From contig CAZAFH010000006.1 of assembly GCA_964484265.1 (NCBI GenBank), positions 77,499 to 141,498 on the forward strand: DNA of 64,000 nt. Direction: 5' to 3'. Positions 1-7,422 of the stretch are shown piece by piece. The number at the start of each line of letters is the position of its first letter. The first letter of the stretch is position 1. Origin of the DNA: SIAQ01 sp964484265 (lineage in GTDB: Bacteria > Planctomycetota > Planctomycetia > Gemmatales > Gemmataceae). Both the position numbers and the translations under genes were made by a program. The notes beneath the pieces were generated by a model. It saw only the letters and a program-made list of their open reading frames with translations. It was not told the origin of the DNA and searched no databases.

Positions 1-764
1 CTCACGGCATCGTGCTCGTCACGGGGCCGACGGGCTCGGGAAAAAGCACGACGCTCTACTCCGCGCTCAACGAAATCAAGGACGAGGTGACCAAGATCAT
101 CACCGTCGAGGATCCCGTTGAATACATGCAGGACGGTATCAGTCAAATCCAGGTGCACCACAAGATTAACCTGACGTTCGCCTCGGCACTGCGCAGCATT
201 CTGCGTCACGATCCCGACGTGATCCTGATCGGTGAAATGCGCGATTACGAAACGGCCGAGAGCGCCATCCAGGCGTCGCTTACGGGACATCTCGTGTTTT
301 CAACGCTGCACACGAACGACGCGCCCAGCGCGTTTACCCGGCTCATCGACATGGGCGTGGAGCCGTTCCTGGTGTCGAGCACCGTCGAAGGTGTCATGGC
401 GCAACGCCTCGTCCGGACGATCTGCTCGGAGTGCAAAGAGGGATACGAACCGACGCCGCACGACATGCCTGCGGACTTTCCGGGCGTCGCTGAGGGCAAG
501 ATGCCGAAGGTGCTCTACCGCGGCAAGGGATGTCGCAAATGCCATCAGACCGGATTCAAGGGCCGAACCGGCATCCACGAATTGATGGTCAACACCGACG
601 ATCTGAAGGACCTGATCGTGCAGCGAACCAATGCCAATACGATCCGCATACAGGCGCTGAAGAACGGCATGATCACGCTGCGGCAGGACGGCTGGCGCAA
701 AGTGCAGAATGGCACGACGACGATCGACGAAGTCGCGCGCGTGACTTCGACGGATATCGCGTAA
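1..764 (+). CDS. gspE: GspE, type II secretion ATPase (5' end outside window)
   Basis: C-terminal part of the cytoplasmic hexameric ATPase that powers pseudopilus assembly in type II secretion. The reading frame is open from the window edge. A Walker A motif GPTGSGKST lies at the very start, preceded by HGIVLV, followed by the Asp box (ITVEDPVEY) and the Walker B region (DPDVILIGEMRD). The family-typical STLHTNDAP and the GspE zinc tetracysteine signature (CSEC ... CRKC) follow. The gene ends with the usual short helical C-terminus. It is the first of the secretion genes visible here. Only about 250 residues are present, so the N1/N2 domains lie upstream. PilB or PilT are alternatives, but PilT lacks the tetracysteine motif and the GspF-to-D gene order downstream supports GspE. 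Confidence 0.95.
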   Translation, partial: HGIVLVTGPTGSGKSTTLYSALNEIKDEVTKIITVEDPVEYMQDGISQIQVHHKINLTFASALRSILRHDPDVILIGEMRDYETAESAIQASLTGHLVFSTLHTNDAPSAFTRLIDMGVEPFLVSSTVEGVMAQRLVRTICSECKEGYEPTPHDMPADFPGVAEGKMPKVLYRGKGCRKCHQTGFKGRTGIHELMVNTDDLKDLIVQRTNANTIRIQALKNGMITLRQDGWRKVQNGTTTIDEVARVTSTDIA

Positions 765-776
765 GGGAAAATTTCT

Positions 777-833
777 TCCGCTTGCCGTTTAGCGTTCGGA
801 TTATCCCTTGCGGAACGCAAGGGCGCAGGCGGA
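777..833. repeat. palindromic repeat, CGCTTGC/TTAGCG family (copy 1)
   Basis: An imperfect inverted repeat directly after gspE: CGCTTGCCGTTTAGCGTTCGG is answered by GGAACGCAAGGGCGCAGGCGG. Related inverted pairs lie near 17642, 33840, 38048, 45661, 48797 and 57714, always between genes. It may double as a terminator, but no T-tract follows here. Confidence 0.6.
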
Positions 834-890
834 ATACAGGGAATTCGCACCCGCGAGGCGAAAGGCGAATCGGGGAAATCGTGGCGCGAA

Positions 891-1012
891 GTGCTCCCTC
901 TCCCACCGGGAGAGGGAAGGGGTGAGGGGGCGCCTGCAATGGCGTGGCCCTATTCATTGTTGCACGCTTCCCCTCACCCCCGACCCCTCTCCCGCTGGGA
1001 GAGGGGAGGAGA
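891..1012. repeat. inverted pair of CTCTCCC/GGGAGAG palindromic elements
   Basis: Two copies of a roughly 40-bp element in opposite orientation (about 891-932 and 969-1012). Each contains the small palindrome CTCTCCC..GGGAGAGG beside a CCCTCACCCC-type arm. The right copy ends in GAGAGGGGAGGAG and so supplies the ribosome binding site of the gene starting at 1017. A third copy lies in frame inside pheT at 52658-52703. Confidence 0.8.
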
Positions 1013-1016
1013 CGAA

Positions 1017-1781
1017 ATGAACTGCCCGCGGTGTCGAGCGCTCGTGATCGCGGAGGATGTGAATTTGCAGCATTTGCTGGCGAAGTGTCGGCAATGCAAC
1101 GAGGTCTTCCGTTTCGCCGCCGCCGAGGTCGAGGCGATCACCGATCGTGTGCGTGACGATGGGCCTCGCGCCGCGCCGGACCTAGACAATGAGCCGATGC
1201 CGGACATCGCGCTGAAGACACTGCGCGTGCCGCAACCGCCGACCATCGAGATCGACCCTGGTGCTGGAACTCGCAGGATCGTCAAACGCTGGTTTGACTA
1301 TTCGTATCTCGGCATGATTTTTTTCTGCGTGTTCTGGGATGGATTTTTGTTCTGTTGGTACACCCTGGCATTTACGCAAGGCGGTCCGTGGATCATGGTG
1401 TTGTTTCCGTTGCTCCACGTCACCGTCGGCGTGTGCATCACGTATTCGACACTGGCGGGGCTTTTCAACAGAACCGTGATATCGATCGAGGACGGATTTC
1501 TAGTTACGACTCACGGCCCATTGCCCTGGTGGGGCGGAGCACGCATACCAACTTCGGGCATCGTGCAGCTTTATTGCACACTTGCATCGATACAGCGCTG
1601 GCGGTCCGGAAACGCGTACTACCTGGCAGCAATGCCCGTGCAGTTGAATGCCCTGATGCAGAACGGCGAGCAGCGCGTCGTGCTTTTATCCGCGACGAAG
1701 GAAGAAGGACTTTTTCTCGAACAGACGCTCGAGGATTGGCTGGAGATCGAACCGAAACGCGTTCCCGGACAGGTGGATTGA
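1017..1781 (+). CDS. zinc-ribbon membrane protein in the type II secretion operon
   Basis: Predicted 254-residue protein of unknown family. The ATG at 1017 was chosen because GGGGAGGAG lies just upstream and the protein then begins MNCPRCRAL. Two CxxC pairs (CPRC near residue 2-5 and CRQC near 25-28) make a short zinc-ribbon-like N-terminus, as in the MJ0042-type finger. After a polar linker come two close hydrophobic segments (about residues 100-150, around FFCVFWDGFLFCWYTLAF and IMVLFPLLHVTVGVCITY), then a soluble C-terminal domain. It sits between gspE and gspF, so a role linked to secretion or its regulation is likely by context only. A longer in-frame extension back to 891 is translated repeat DNA and is not credible. 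Confidence 0.75.
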   Translation: MNCPRCRALVIAEDVNLQHLLAKCRQCNEVFRFAAAEVEAITDRVRDDGPRAAPDLDNEPMPDIALKTLRVPQPPTIEIDPGAGTRRIVKRWFDYSYLGMIFFCVFWDGFLFCWYTLAFTQGGPWIMVLFPLLHVTVGVCITYSTLAGLFNRTVISIEDGFLVTTHGPLPWWGGARIPTSGIVQLYCTLASIQRWRSGNAYYLAAMPVQLNALMQNGEQRVVLLSATKEEGLFLEQTLEDWLEIEPKRVPGQVD

Positions 1782-1784
1782 AGC

Positions 1785-2990
1785 ATGCCAGATTATAACT
1801 TTCAAGCTCTGGGCGAGACAGGACAGCGCACCCAGGGGACGCTGACGGCGAACAACGAGCGCGAAGTCATGTCGATGCTCGATTCCAAGGGGCTTTTTCC
1901 GCTTTCCATCGAGCTATCCAGTTCCGGAGCACGCATCGCACGAGGCGGTCGCAGCGTTCCGTCGCGGGTGATGGCGACGTTCTTCTCCCAGCTTGCCGAC
2001 CTGCTCCGCGCGGGCGTGCCGCTTTTGCGCGCGCTGGAGCTTCTCGAACGGCAACGAACCAACGTGAACCTGTCCGGCATCCTCCGCGAAGTCCACATCA
2101 AGGTGGCCGACGGCACGACCCTCGCCGACGCACTGGCGGCATATCCGCGCGCGTTCAACGAGCTTTCCGTCAGCATGGTCCGAGCCGGTCAGGAAGGCGG
2201 ATTCCTCGAAGACGTGCTCGAACGCATCGCCAACTTCACCGAGCATCAAGAAGACCTCAAGGCCAAGGTCATCGGCGCTCTCGCCTACCCCGTCTTTCTG
2301 GCTGCGACGGCGTTTCTCGTGCTGATGGTGCTCGTCGTCTTCTTCATCCCCATGTTCGAGCCGATCTTTGAACGCTTGCGCGAAAAAAACGAATTGCCTC
2401 TGCTGACGATCGGGTTGATCGGACTGAGCAAGGCGATCGTCAGCTACTGGTATTTGCTGATTCTTGGAATAGGCGCGATCGTTGCGGGGGTCTGGCAGAT
2501 CACGAGTTCCGAGCGCTCGCGATACTGGATTGACGGCCTGCGCTTGAGCCTGCCTGTCGTGGGAAACGTGTATCTGAATTTCGCGTTGTCGCGGTTTACG
2601 CGCATTCTCGGCACGCTTCTGCGCAACGGCATCCCGATCTTGCAATCGCTGAAAATCGCCAAGGACTCGACGGGCAACCGCGTGCTCGGCCAGGCGATCG
2701 CCGATGCCGCCGAGCACGTGACGGCAGGCAACAAGCTCGCTCAGCCGCTGGCGAACTGTAAGTATCTGCCTCGCGATATCGTCGAGATGATCTCGGTGGG
2801 CGAAGAAAGCAATCAGCTCGAGAAGGTATTGCTCGATACGGCCGACGCGCTGGATAAACGCACGACGCGCCAGCTGGAGCTGATGATTCGCCTCCTGGAA
2901 CCGGTGATGCTCCTGGTGATGGCGTGCGTCATCCTGCTCGTCGTGCTCGGGTTATTACTGCCGGTGTTCAAGATGAGCCGGGCGGTGTAA
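1785..2990 (+). CDS. gspF: GspF, type II secretion inner-membrane platform protein
   Basis: Polytopic inner-membrane platform protein of the secretion machine, 401 residues, the normal size for the family. The N-terminus MPDYNFQALGETGQ matches the usual GspF opening (Y.Y.A.. G). Two T2SS_F domains follow: the first contains FFSQLADLLRAGVPLLRALELL and a membrane helix near residues 165-195, the second contains FTRILGTLLRNGIPILQSL. A final membrane helix ends at the C-terminus (LLVMACVILLVVLGLLLPVF). The ATG lies 3 bases after the stop of the upstream zinc-ribbon gene, so the two are probably co-translated. Confidence 0.95.
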   Translation: MPDYNFQALGETGQRTQGTLTANNEREVMSMLDSKGLFPLSIELSSSGARIARGGRSVPSRVMATFFSQLADLLRAGVPLLRALELLERQRTNVNLSGILREVHIKVADGTTLADALAAYPRAFNELSVSMVRAGQEGGFLEDVLERIANFTEHQEDLKAKVIGALAYPVFLAATAFLVLMVLVVFFIPMFEPIFERLREKNELPLLTIGLIGLSKAIVSYWYLLILGIGAIVAGVWQITSSERSRYWIDGLRLSLPVVGNVYLNFALSRFTRILGTLLRNGIPILQSLKIAKDSTGNRVLGQAIADAAEHVTAGNKLAQPLANCKYLPRDIVEMISVGEESNQLEKVLLDTADALDKRTTRQLELMIRLLEPVMLLVMACVILLVVLGLLLPVFKMSRAV

Positions 2991-2994
2991 CAAG

Positions 2995-3068
2995 CCCAAG
3001 GGTGAGCGCAGCGAACCCTTGGGATCGCGCAAGAGTTATCCCAGGGTTTCGCTGCGCTCAACCCTGGG
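2995..3068. repeat. inverted pair of REP-like hairpins (copies 1 and 2 of the TGAGCGCAGCGA family)
   Basis: Hairpin 1 (2995-3023) has stem CCCAAGGG/CCCTTGGG around the loop TGAGCGCAGCGAA. Hairpin 2 (3040-3068) is in the opposite orientation with a different stem, CCCAGGGT/ACCCTGGG on its own strand, around the same loop. The pair sits between gspF and gspG. Eight more copies occur later in the window. The loop is essentially constant while both stem arms change together. Confidence 0.9.
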
Positions 3069-3157
3069 CCTGCCGAAACATTCATGGAACTTTAATGCCG
3101 AATCGTGGTATAAAGAACAGAGGACAGATAGGTTCTTGTCAAGAAAAAGGTGATGCA

Positions 3158-3583
3158 ATGATAGCTCTCAACGAACGCAAGAATGCTCGCCGCCGACACG
3201 CATTCACGCTGATGGAAATGCTCGTGGTCGTCGCGATTATCGTCGCGCTGGCCGGGATCGGCGGTTTCTTCTTCATGGGCCAACTCGGCCAAAGCCAAAA
3301 GGACATCGCGGCCACGCAGGTGAAGGCGCTCACGCAAGCATGCGAGATGTACGAGGCGAAGATGAACACAAGACCTGCGAGTCTGGCGGTACTTTTGGAG
3401 CGAGATCAAACCACCGGCGCAGGCCCGTGGCTGAAGACGAAAGACGCGTTGATCGACCCGTGGGGCCAACCGTACCAGTACCTCGCTGAGGGAAACAAGA
3501 ACAATCATATTCAGCCCGATATCTGGACGATTGCCAAGGATGGAACCGAGATCGGCAACTACGGAATCATTCGTAAGAATTAG
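3158..3583 (+). CDS. gspG: GspG, major pseudopilin
   Basis: Major pseudopilin of the type II system, 141 residues. The ATG at 3158 has AAAAAGG 8 bases upstream and gives a short basic leader (NARRRHA) before the prepilin motif FTLMEMLVVVAIIVALAGI. The residue before the cleavage point is Ala rather than the common Gly. The mature part matches GspG: an N-terminal hydrophobic helix, then ALTQACEMYE..M...P and the C-terminal DPWGQPYQYL region (calcium-site area). The in-frame extension back to 2924 runs through the hairpin pair and is rejected. A TATAAA at 3109-3114 hints at an internal promoter, but no good -35 was seen. Confidence 0.93.
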   Translation: MIALNERKNARRRHAFTLMEMLVVVAIIVALAGIGGFFFMGQLGQSQKDIAATQVKALTQACEMYEAKMNTRPASLAVLLERDQTTGAGPWLKTKDALIDPWGQPYQYLAEGNKNNHIQPDIWTIAKDGTEIGNYGIIRKN

Positions 3584-3594
3584 CGCCAACGTAC

Positions 3595-4161
3595 ATGACA
3601 AGACGATCCGAAATTAATTGGCATCGCGATGGCTATACGTTGATGGAACTCATCGTTGTCATCGCGATTCTTCTCGTCGTGACGGCGATGGCGATACCGG
3701 CTTTTCTAAACTGGCTCGCCGACGCTCGCGCCGCCGCTGCCGCCGACATGGTTCGCGCTCGGATGACCGACGCGCGTGCCCGAGCCATGGCCGACGGCAA
3801 ACCGTGGCGCCTTGCGTATCTCGCGAACACCGGGTTCCTGCAACTGGCGCCGGAGGAATCGACGGAATGGGACAACGTGCAAACCTCGAATCTGCGCCAG
3901 GCGGAATTGATCCGCGAAGAACTGCCCAAGGGCATCCTCCTCGTCTCCGGGCCTGACGAACTCGTCGGCAAACGCGACGCAGGCTCGGCGGGGAATACGT
4001 GGGAAACGATTGCAATCTATCTGCCCAATGGCAGCGCTCGCGATGACAGCACGACCTACTTCGGCAAAGTCGGGGTGATGCCCGCCCGCGCCCGGCTTCG
4101 AGCATTGACTGGTTCGGTTGCGATTGAACTGCCCATCGACATCAAGACGGCGACACCATGA
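3595..4161 (+). CDS. gspH: GspH/FimT-like minor pseudopilin
   Basis: Minor pseudopilin of 188 residues. The N-terminus has a type IV pilin-like methylation segment, DGYTLMELIVVIAILLVVTAMAIPAFLNWL, with a Gly-Tyr junction instead of Gly-Phe. GspH features follow: a helix rich in Ala and Arg (RAAAAADMVRARMTDARARAMADGKPWRLAYL), then beta-rich sequence. Its stop overlaps the next start (ATGA at 4158-4161), showing translational coupling. The assignment to H rather than another minor pseudopilin rests on position and the FimT/GspH-like helix. Confidence 0.82.
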   Translation: MTRRSEINWHRDGYTLMELIVVIAILLVVTAMAIPAFLNWLADARAAAAADMVRARMTDARARAMADGKPWRLAYLANTGFLQLAPEESTEWDNVQTSNLRQAELIREELPKGILLVSGPDELVGKRDAGSAGNTWETIAIYLPNGSARDDSTTYFGKVGVMPARARLRALTGSVAIELPIDIKTATP

Positions 4162-4778
4162 AACGCACCCATCATTCCCGGCGCGGTTTGACGCTCCTCG
4201 AAGTCGTCGTGGCGATGGCGATCTTCATGATCTCCGTTCTGGCGATTTACCAACTCACCACCTTTGGCCGCGATCGGGCGCTGGACGTGCGGATGCAGAC
4301 GCGCACCAGTTTGCGCTGCCAGGCGAAGCTAGCGGAAGTCATTGTCGGCGCCGTGCCCTTGCAATCGACGGGCGGCTACTCGGCCTTCGCCGACGCCAAG
4401 GATTCCGACAAGGACTTGCAATGGACGATGACGGTGGAAGAGATGGGATTCTCCGGCGCCTATCAGGTCAAGGTGTCGGTGAAATCGGAAATGGCCGGCG
4501 GCCGCATCTTTGAGACGCACCTTTCGCAGATCGTGCTCGACCCGAATACACGCGGTTCCACGCTCGATCCGCCGCCGCAATCCGCACAGTCGGGCAACGC
4601 CACGAAGGACACTCCGGACAGCACGACCCCGAGCAGTTCTTCCGGATCGACCACCTCCCCAACGACGGGCACGAGCGGGACCACCGGCGCCACGCCATCC
4701 AAGACGGGGACGGGTGCCGCCCCGGCCGCAACTCCAGCCAAGACCGGCGGGGGCGCCGCGAACACGAAAGGAAGCTGA
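4158..4778 (+). CDS. gspI: GspI-like minor pseudopilin with Ser/Thr/Pro-rich tail
   Basis: Predicted 206-residue minor pseudopilin. The leader KRTHHSRRG is followed by LTLLEVVVAMAIFMISVLAIYQL, a classic Gly/Leu prepilin site with Glu at +5. A GspI-like globular part runs to about residue 130. The last 70 residues are low complexity (Ser, Thr, Gly, Pro, Ala, with runs such as TTPSSSSGSTTSPTTG), unlike ordinary GspI, which ends after its globular domain. The start overlaps the gspH stop by four bases. The tail probably extends outside the pseudopilus and could be a linker or a glycosylation target; that is inference. Confidence 0.8.
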   Translation: MKRTHHSRRGLTLLEVVVAMAIFMISVLAIYQLTTFGRDRALDVRMQTRTSLRCQAKLAEVIVGAVPLQSTGGYSAFADAKDSDKDLQWTMTVEEMGFSGAYQVKVSVKSEMAGGRIFETHLSQIVLDPNTRGSTLDPPPQSAQSGNATKDTPDSTTPSSSSGSTTSPTTGTSGTTGATPSKTGTGAAPAATPAKTGGGAANTKGS

Positions 4779-4782
4779 TTCC

Positions 4783-5670
4783 ATGCGATTGCCAATTGCA
4801 AAAAGTCGGCACGCGTTCTCGCTCATGGAGATGGTCTCGGCCGTCGCGATTGCCATGCTGTTGCTCGGTGCGTTGTATGTGACGCTCAGCACCTACATGA
4901 CCAATTCCAAGATTGGCCGCGAAATTACCAATGAAAGCGCGCTCGCCCGGAATCTGCTCGCTCGCATCGGCGATGATATCACGGGCCAGATCGGCGCCTT
5001 CGATCCGCGCGGCGTGCCCGTGCCGGAATCCACCGACGGCAGTTCGACGCCGTCGTCCTCTTCATCGTCGTCCTCTTCCACGCCGTCGTCTTCGTCGTCC
5101 TCATCGTCGTCAAGTTCGACGGGTTCTATGAACAACAGCCAAGGCACGACGACGATGACGAGCGGCGACACGGTGAAGTATAATTTCGGCGTGTCGGGCG
5201 ATACCAGCGCTCTCACGCTGTCAACGAGCCGATCGCAGAAAGCGCGTCCGCTAATGAATGGAGCCGCTCCGGCGAGCGAGCTGACGAGCGATCTTCGCTG
5301 CGTCATGTATTGGATCGTCATGAACGGCTCCGAACCGGCGGGGCTGGCGCGTTGTGAAATGAAGCAGGCCACCTCGCAAGACATCGACCTGCCGCCGACG
5401 AATCTGCCCGACCAAAACAAGTACATCATTGCGCCCGAGGTCAAGGCTATTTTGTTCGAGTACTGGGACGGCACGGCCTGGCAGACATCGTGGGACGGCA
5501 CGCAACCAGCCAGCGAAGACGGCATAGTGCCGCTCGGTCCGCCGTCGGCGATCCGCGTGACCGTGACGTTCCGTCGCAGCGCGACGGATTCAAGCGACGG
5601 CGCGACGTATCAGAATGTGTACGCCCTGCCCACGGGCAATAACTTCCCGCAAAAAGCGACGACCCCTTGA
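4783..5670 (+). CDS. gspJ: GspJ-like minor pseudopilin with serine-rich insert
   Basis: Predicted 295-residue pseudopilin. The ATG at 4783 follows AAAGGAAG at a good distance and gives the leader MRLPIAKSRHA, then FSLMEMVSAVAIAMLLLGALYVTL. The order G-H-I-J-K and the size fit GspJ. Residues about 87-115 are almost pure serine (codons TCG/TCC/TCT with interspersed TP), encoded by a repetitive tract near 5040-5120. Such a tract could vary in length by slippage. After the insert, a beta-rich domain includes SDLRCVMYWIVMNG and ends with IRVTVTFRR. The extension back to 4510 is out of place because it overlaps gspI in another frame. Confidence 0.78.
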   Translation: MRLPIAKSRHAFSLMEMVSAVAIAMLLLGALYVTLSTYMTNSKIGREITNESALARNLLARIGDDITGQIGAFDPRGVPVPESTDGSSTPSSSSSSSSSTPSSSSSSSSSSSTGSMNNSQGTTTMTSGDTVKYNFGVSGDTSALTLSTSRSQKARPLMNGAAPASELTSDLRCVMYWIVMNGSEPAGLARCEMKQATSQDIDLPPTNLPDQNKYIIAPEVKAILFEYWDGTAWQTSWDGTQPASEDGIVPLGPPSAIRVTVTFRRSATDSSDGATYQNVYALPTGNNFPQKATTP

Positions 5671-5677
5671 GGTTGCC

Positions 5678-7282
5678 ATGAACGCGGAAATACCGACTTC
5701 GCCGAATCGAGCAAAACCGAAGCCCGGCAAGCGCCGCGGCGTTGTGTTGATTGCCGTGCTCTTGGTCGTCACAATATTGGCGCTCGTCGGCTATCAGTAT
5801 GGCGATCTGATGCTGTCGGAGAACAAAGCCTCGGAGGGCGCTCATCGCTCGGTTCAGGCCCGCCTCTTTGCCGAGTCGGGAGTTCACTACACGGCGGCCC
5901 TGCTGGCGAGCAACGAAAACTACGTCACCATGCTCGGCAGCAATCCGTGGAATAATCCGACGATGTTCAAGGACATCGAGATCAAGTCCGACACCGGCAA
6001 TTCGGGTATGTTTTCGATCATCGCTCCCGTCGATCCGGCCAAGAATGCGGCCGCGGGCACGTTTAATTTCGGGGCCATGGATGAATCGAGCAAGATCAAC
6101 GTCAACGCGATCATGAAGCTGGACCCGACCGGCCAAACCCTGCACGACATGCTCAGCAAGCTGCCCAACATGACCGAGGAAATCGCCGACGCCATTGTCG
6201 ATTGGCTGGATGCCGACTCCGAACAGCGATCCAATGGCGCCGAAAGCTCGTACTACCTTGGCCAAACGCCGCCTTATCGCGCCAAGAATGGACCGATCGA
6301 CAGCATCGATGAACTGCTGCTCGTCCGCGGCGTGACACCGGACCTGCTCTATGGCTCCGATATCAACCGCAACGGCGTCATCGACGAGAAGGAAGTCACC
6401 TCGGACGGATTCACGCGCGGCTGGTCGGCCTACCTCACCGTGCACAGCCGGGAAAGCAACGCCGACAGCGAAGGCAAGGCGACCGTGTATCTCAATAACG
6501 ACGACCTGAACCAGCTCTCTATTCTGCTTGCGGATAAAGAACTGAGCGACGACCTCGTCAAATACATCATCATGTACCGCCAGTACGGCCCGGCAGGCAC
6601 CTCGGGCAGCGCGCAATCGATCGGCAGCACACTCAAGGCGATCTTCGGCGGCGGATCTTCAAACAGCAATTCAAGCACCGTCCAAGGGAAGCTCTCGGAC
6701 TACCAGTTGAAATTCACCAAAAGCGGGCGTTTCAAAATTAACTCGATCTTCGACATCATCGGGTCCACGATCAGTATTTCCAGTGTGCAAAATCGCAAAA
6801 CCGTTAATACGATCTACACCAGTCCACTGCTCGACAGCAGCGCCGGCGACATGATCTACAAGCTATTCAATTTCACCTCGCCCTACGAAGATCCCGAAAT
6901 CGCAGCGAGAGTCAACGTCAACACCGCCCCGCGCGAGGTGCTGCTGACCATTCCCGAAATCACCGAAGCCGACGTGGACAAGGTCATCAACATCCGCAAC
7001 AACATGGGCGAGGGCGAAGGCATCAGCGGCATTTACGCGACGCCAGCCTGGCTGTTCACCGAAGCCGGCCTCAGTCTCACCACCCTGCGAAAGGCAGAAA
7101 CCTACGTCACGACGCGCACGCAGGTTTATCGTGTCCAGTCGGTCGGGTATTTCAGCAACATGAAGGGCCCTGTCAGCAGGCTCGAGGCGGTCATCGACAC
7201 CAACCACGGCCGCCCGCGGATTATCGCCTGGCGCGACCTCACCGAACTGGGTCGCGGCTACGATCCGAAGGCCGTGCCGTGA
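5678..7282 (+). CDS. gspK: GspK-like minor pseudopilin
   Basis: Predicted 534 residues. After a basic leader (RAKPKPGKRRG) comes VVLIAVLLVVTILALVGYQYGDLM, a pseudopilin helix that lacks Glu at +5, as is typical of GspK. The large extracytoplasmic domain carries GspK features: AESGVHYTAALL, the alpha domain with LSKLPNMTEEIADAIVDWLDAD, and near the end a helix-hairpin-helix-type segment VNVNTAPREVLLTIPEITEADVDKVINIR. It is longer than most GspK (about 330 residues). The ATG follows the gspJ stop by 7 bases. GspK is the tip subunit that caps the I-J-K complex. Confidence 0.88.
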   Translation: MNAEIPTSPNRAKPKPGKRRGVVLIAVLLVVTILALVGYQYGDLMLSENKASEGAHRSVQARLFAESGVHYTAALLASNENYVTMLGSNPWNNPTMFKDIEIKSDTGNSGMFSIIAPVDPAKNAAAGTFNFGAMDESSKINVNAIMKLDPTGQTLHDMLSKLPNMTEEIADAIVDWLDADSEQRSNGAESSYYLGQTPPYRAKNGPIDSIDELLLVRGVTPDLLYGSDINRNGVIDEKEVTSDGFTRGWSAYLTVHSRESNADSEGKATVYLNNDDLNQLSILLADKELSDDLVKYIIMYRQYGPAGTSGSAQSIGSTLKAIFGGGSSNSNSSTVQGKLSDYQLKFTKSGRFKINSIFDIIGSTISISSVQNRKTVNTIYTSPLLDSSAGDMIYKLFNFTSPYEDPEIAARVNVNTAPREVLLTIPEITEADVDKVINIRNNMGEGEGISGIYATPAWLFTEAGLSLTTLRKAETYVTTRTQVYRVQSVGYFSNMKGPVSRLEAVIDTNHGRPRIIAWRDLTELGRGYDPKAVP

Positions 7283-7306
7283 GTCATGGCCTTCGCCAGA
7301 TGAAAT

Positions 7307-7332
7307 GCATCACGCGGAGCGTGATGCCTACG
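7307..7332. repeat. 26-bp palindromic element, copy 1 (GCATCACGC..GCGTGATGC)
   Basis: A perfect 9-bp inverted repeat with a GGA loop, followed by CTACG. The same 26 bases occur in opposite orientation at 54395-54420, 47 kb away. Here the hairpin lies between gspK and the gspL-like gene. Confidence 0.85.
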
Positions 7333-7422
7333 TTACCCGAAGATCACTGCTCTCTCATTAGTTGTTCACCGTTTGTCGTTTGGAATCGCGATTGAAATTG
7401 AAGCTCGTTAGGAGAAACCGCC

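Noticed and set aside
5040..5121. repetitive TCG/TCC tract considered as a tandem repeat array or CRISPR-like
   Set aside because: It encodes a serine run in frame within the gspJ-like gene. There are no spacers.
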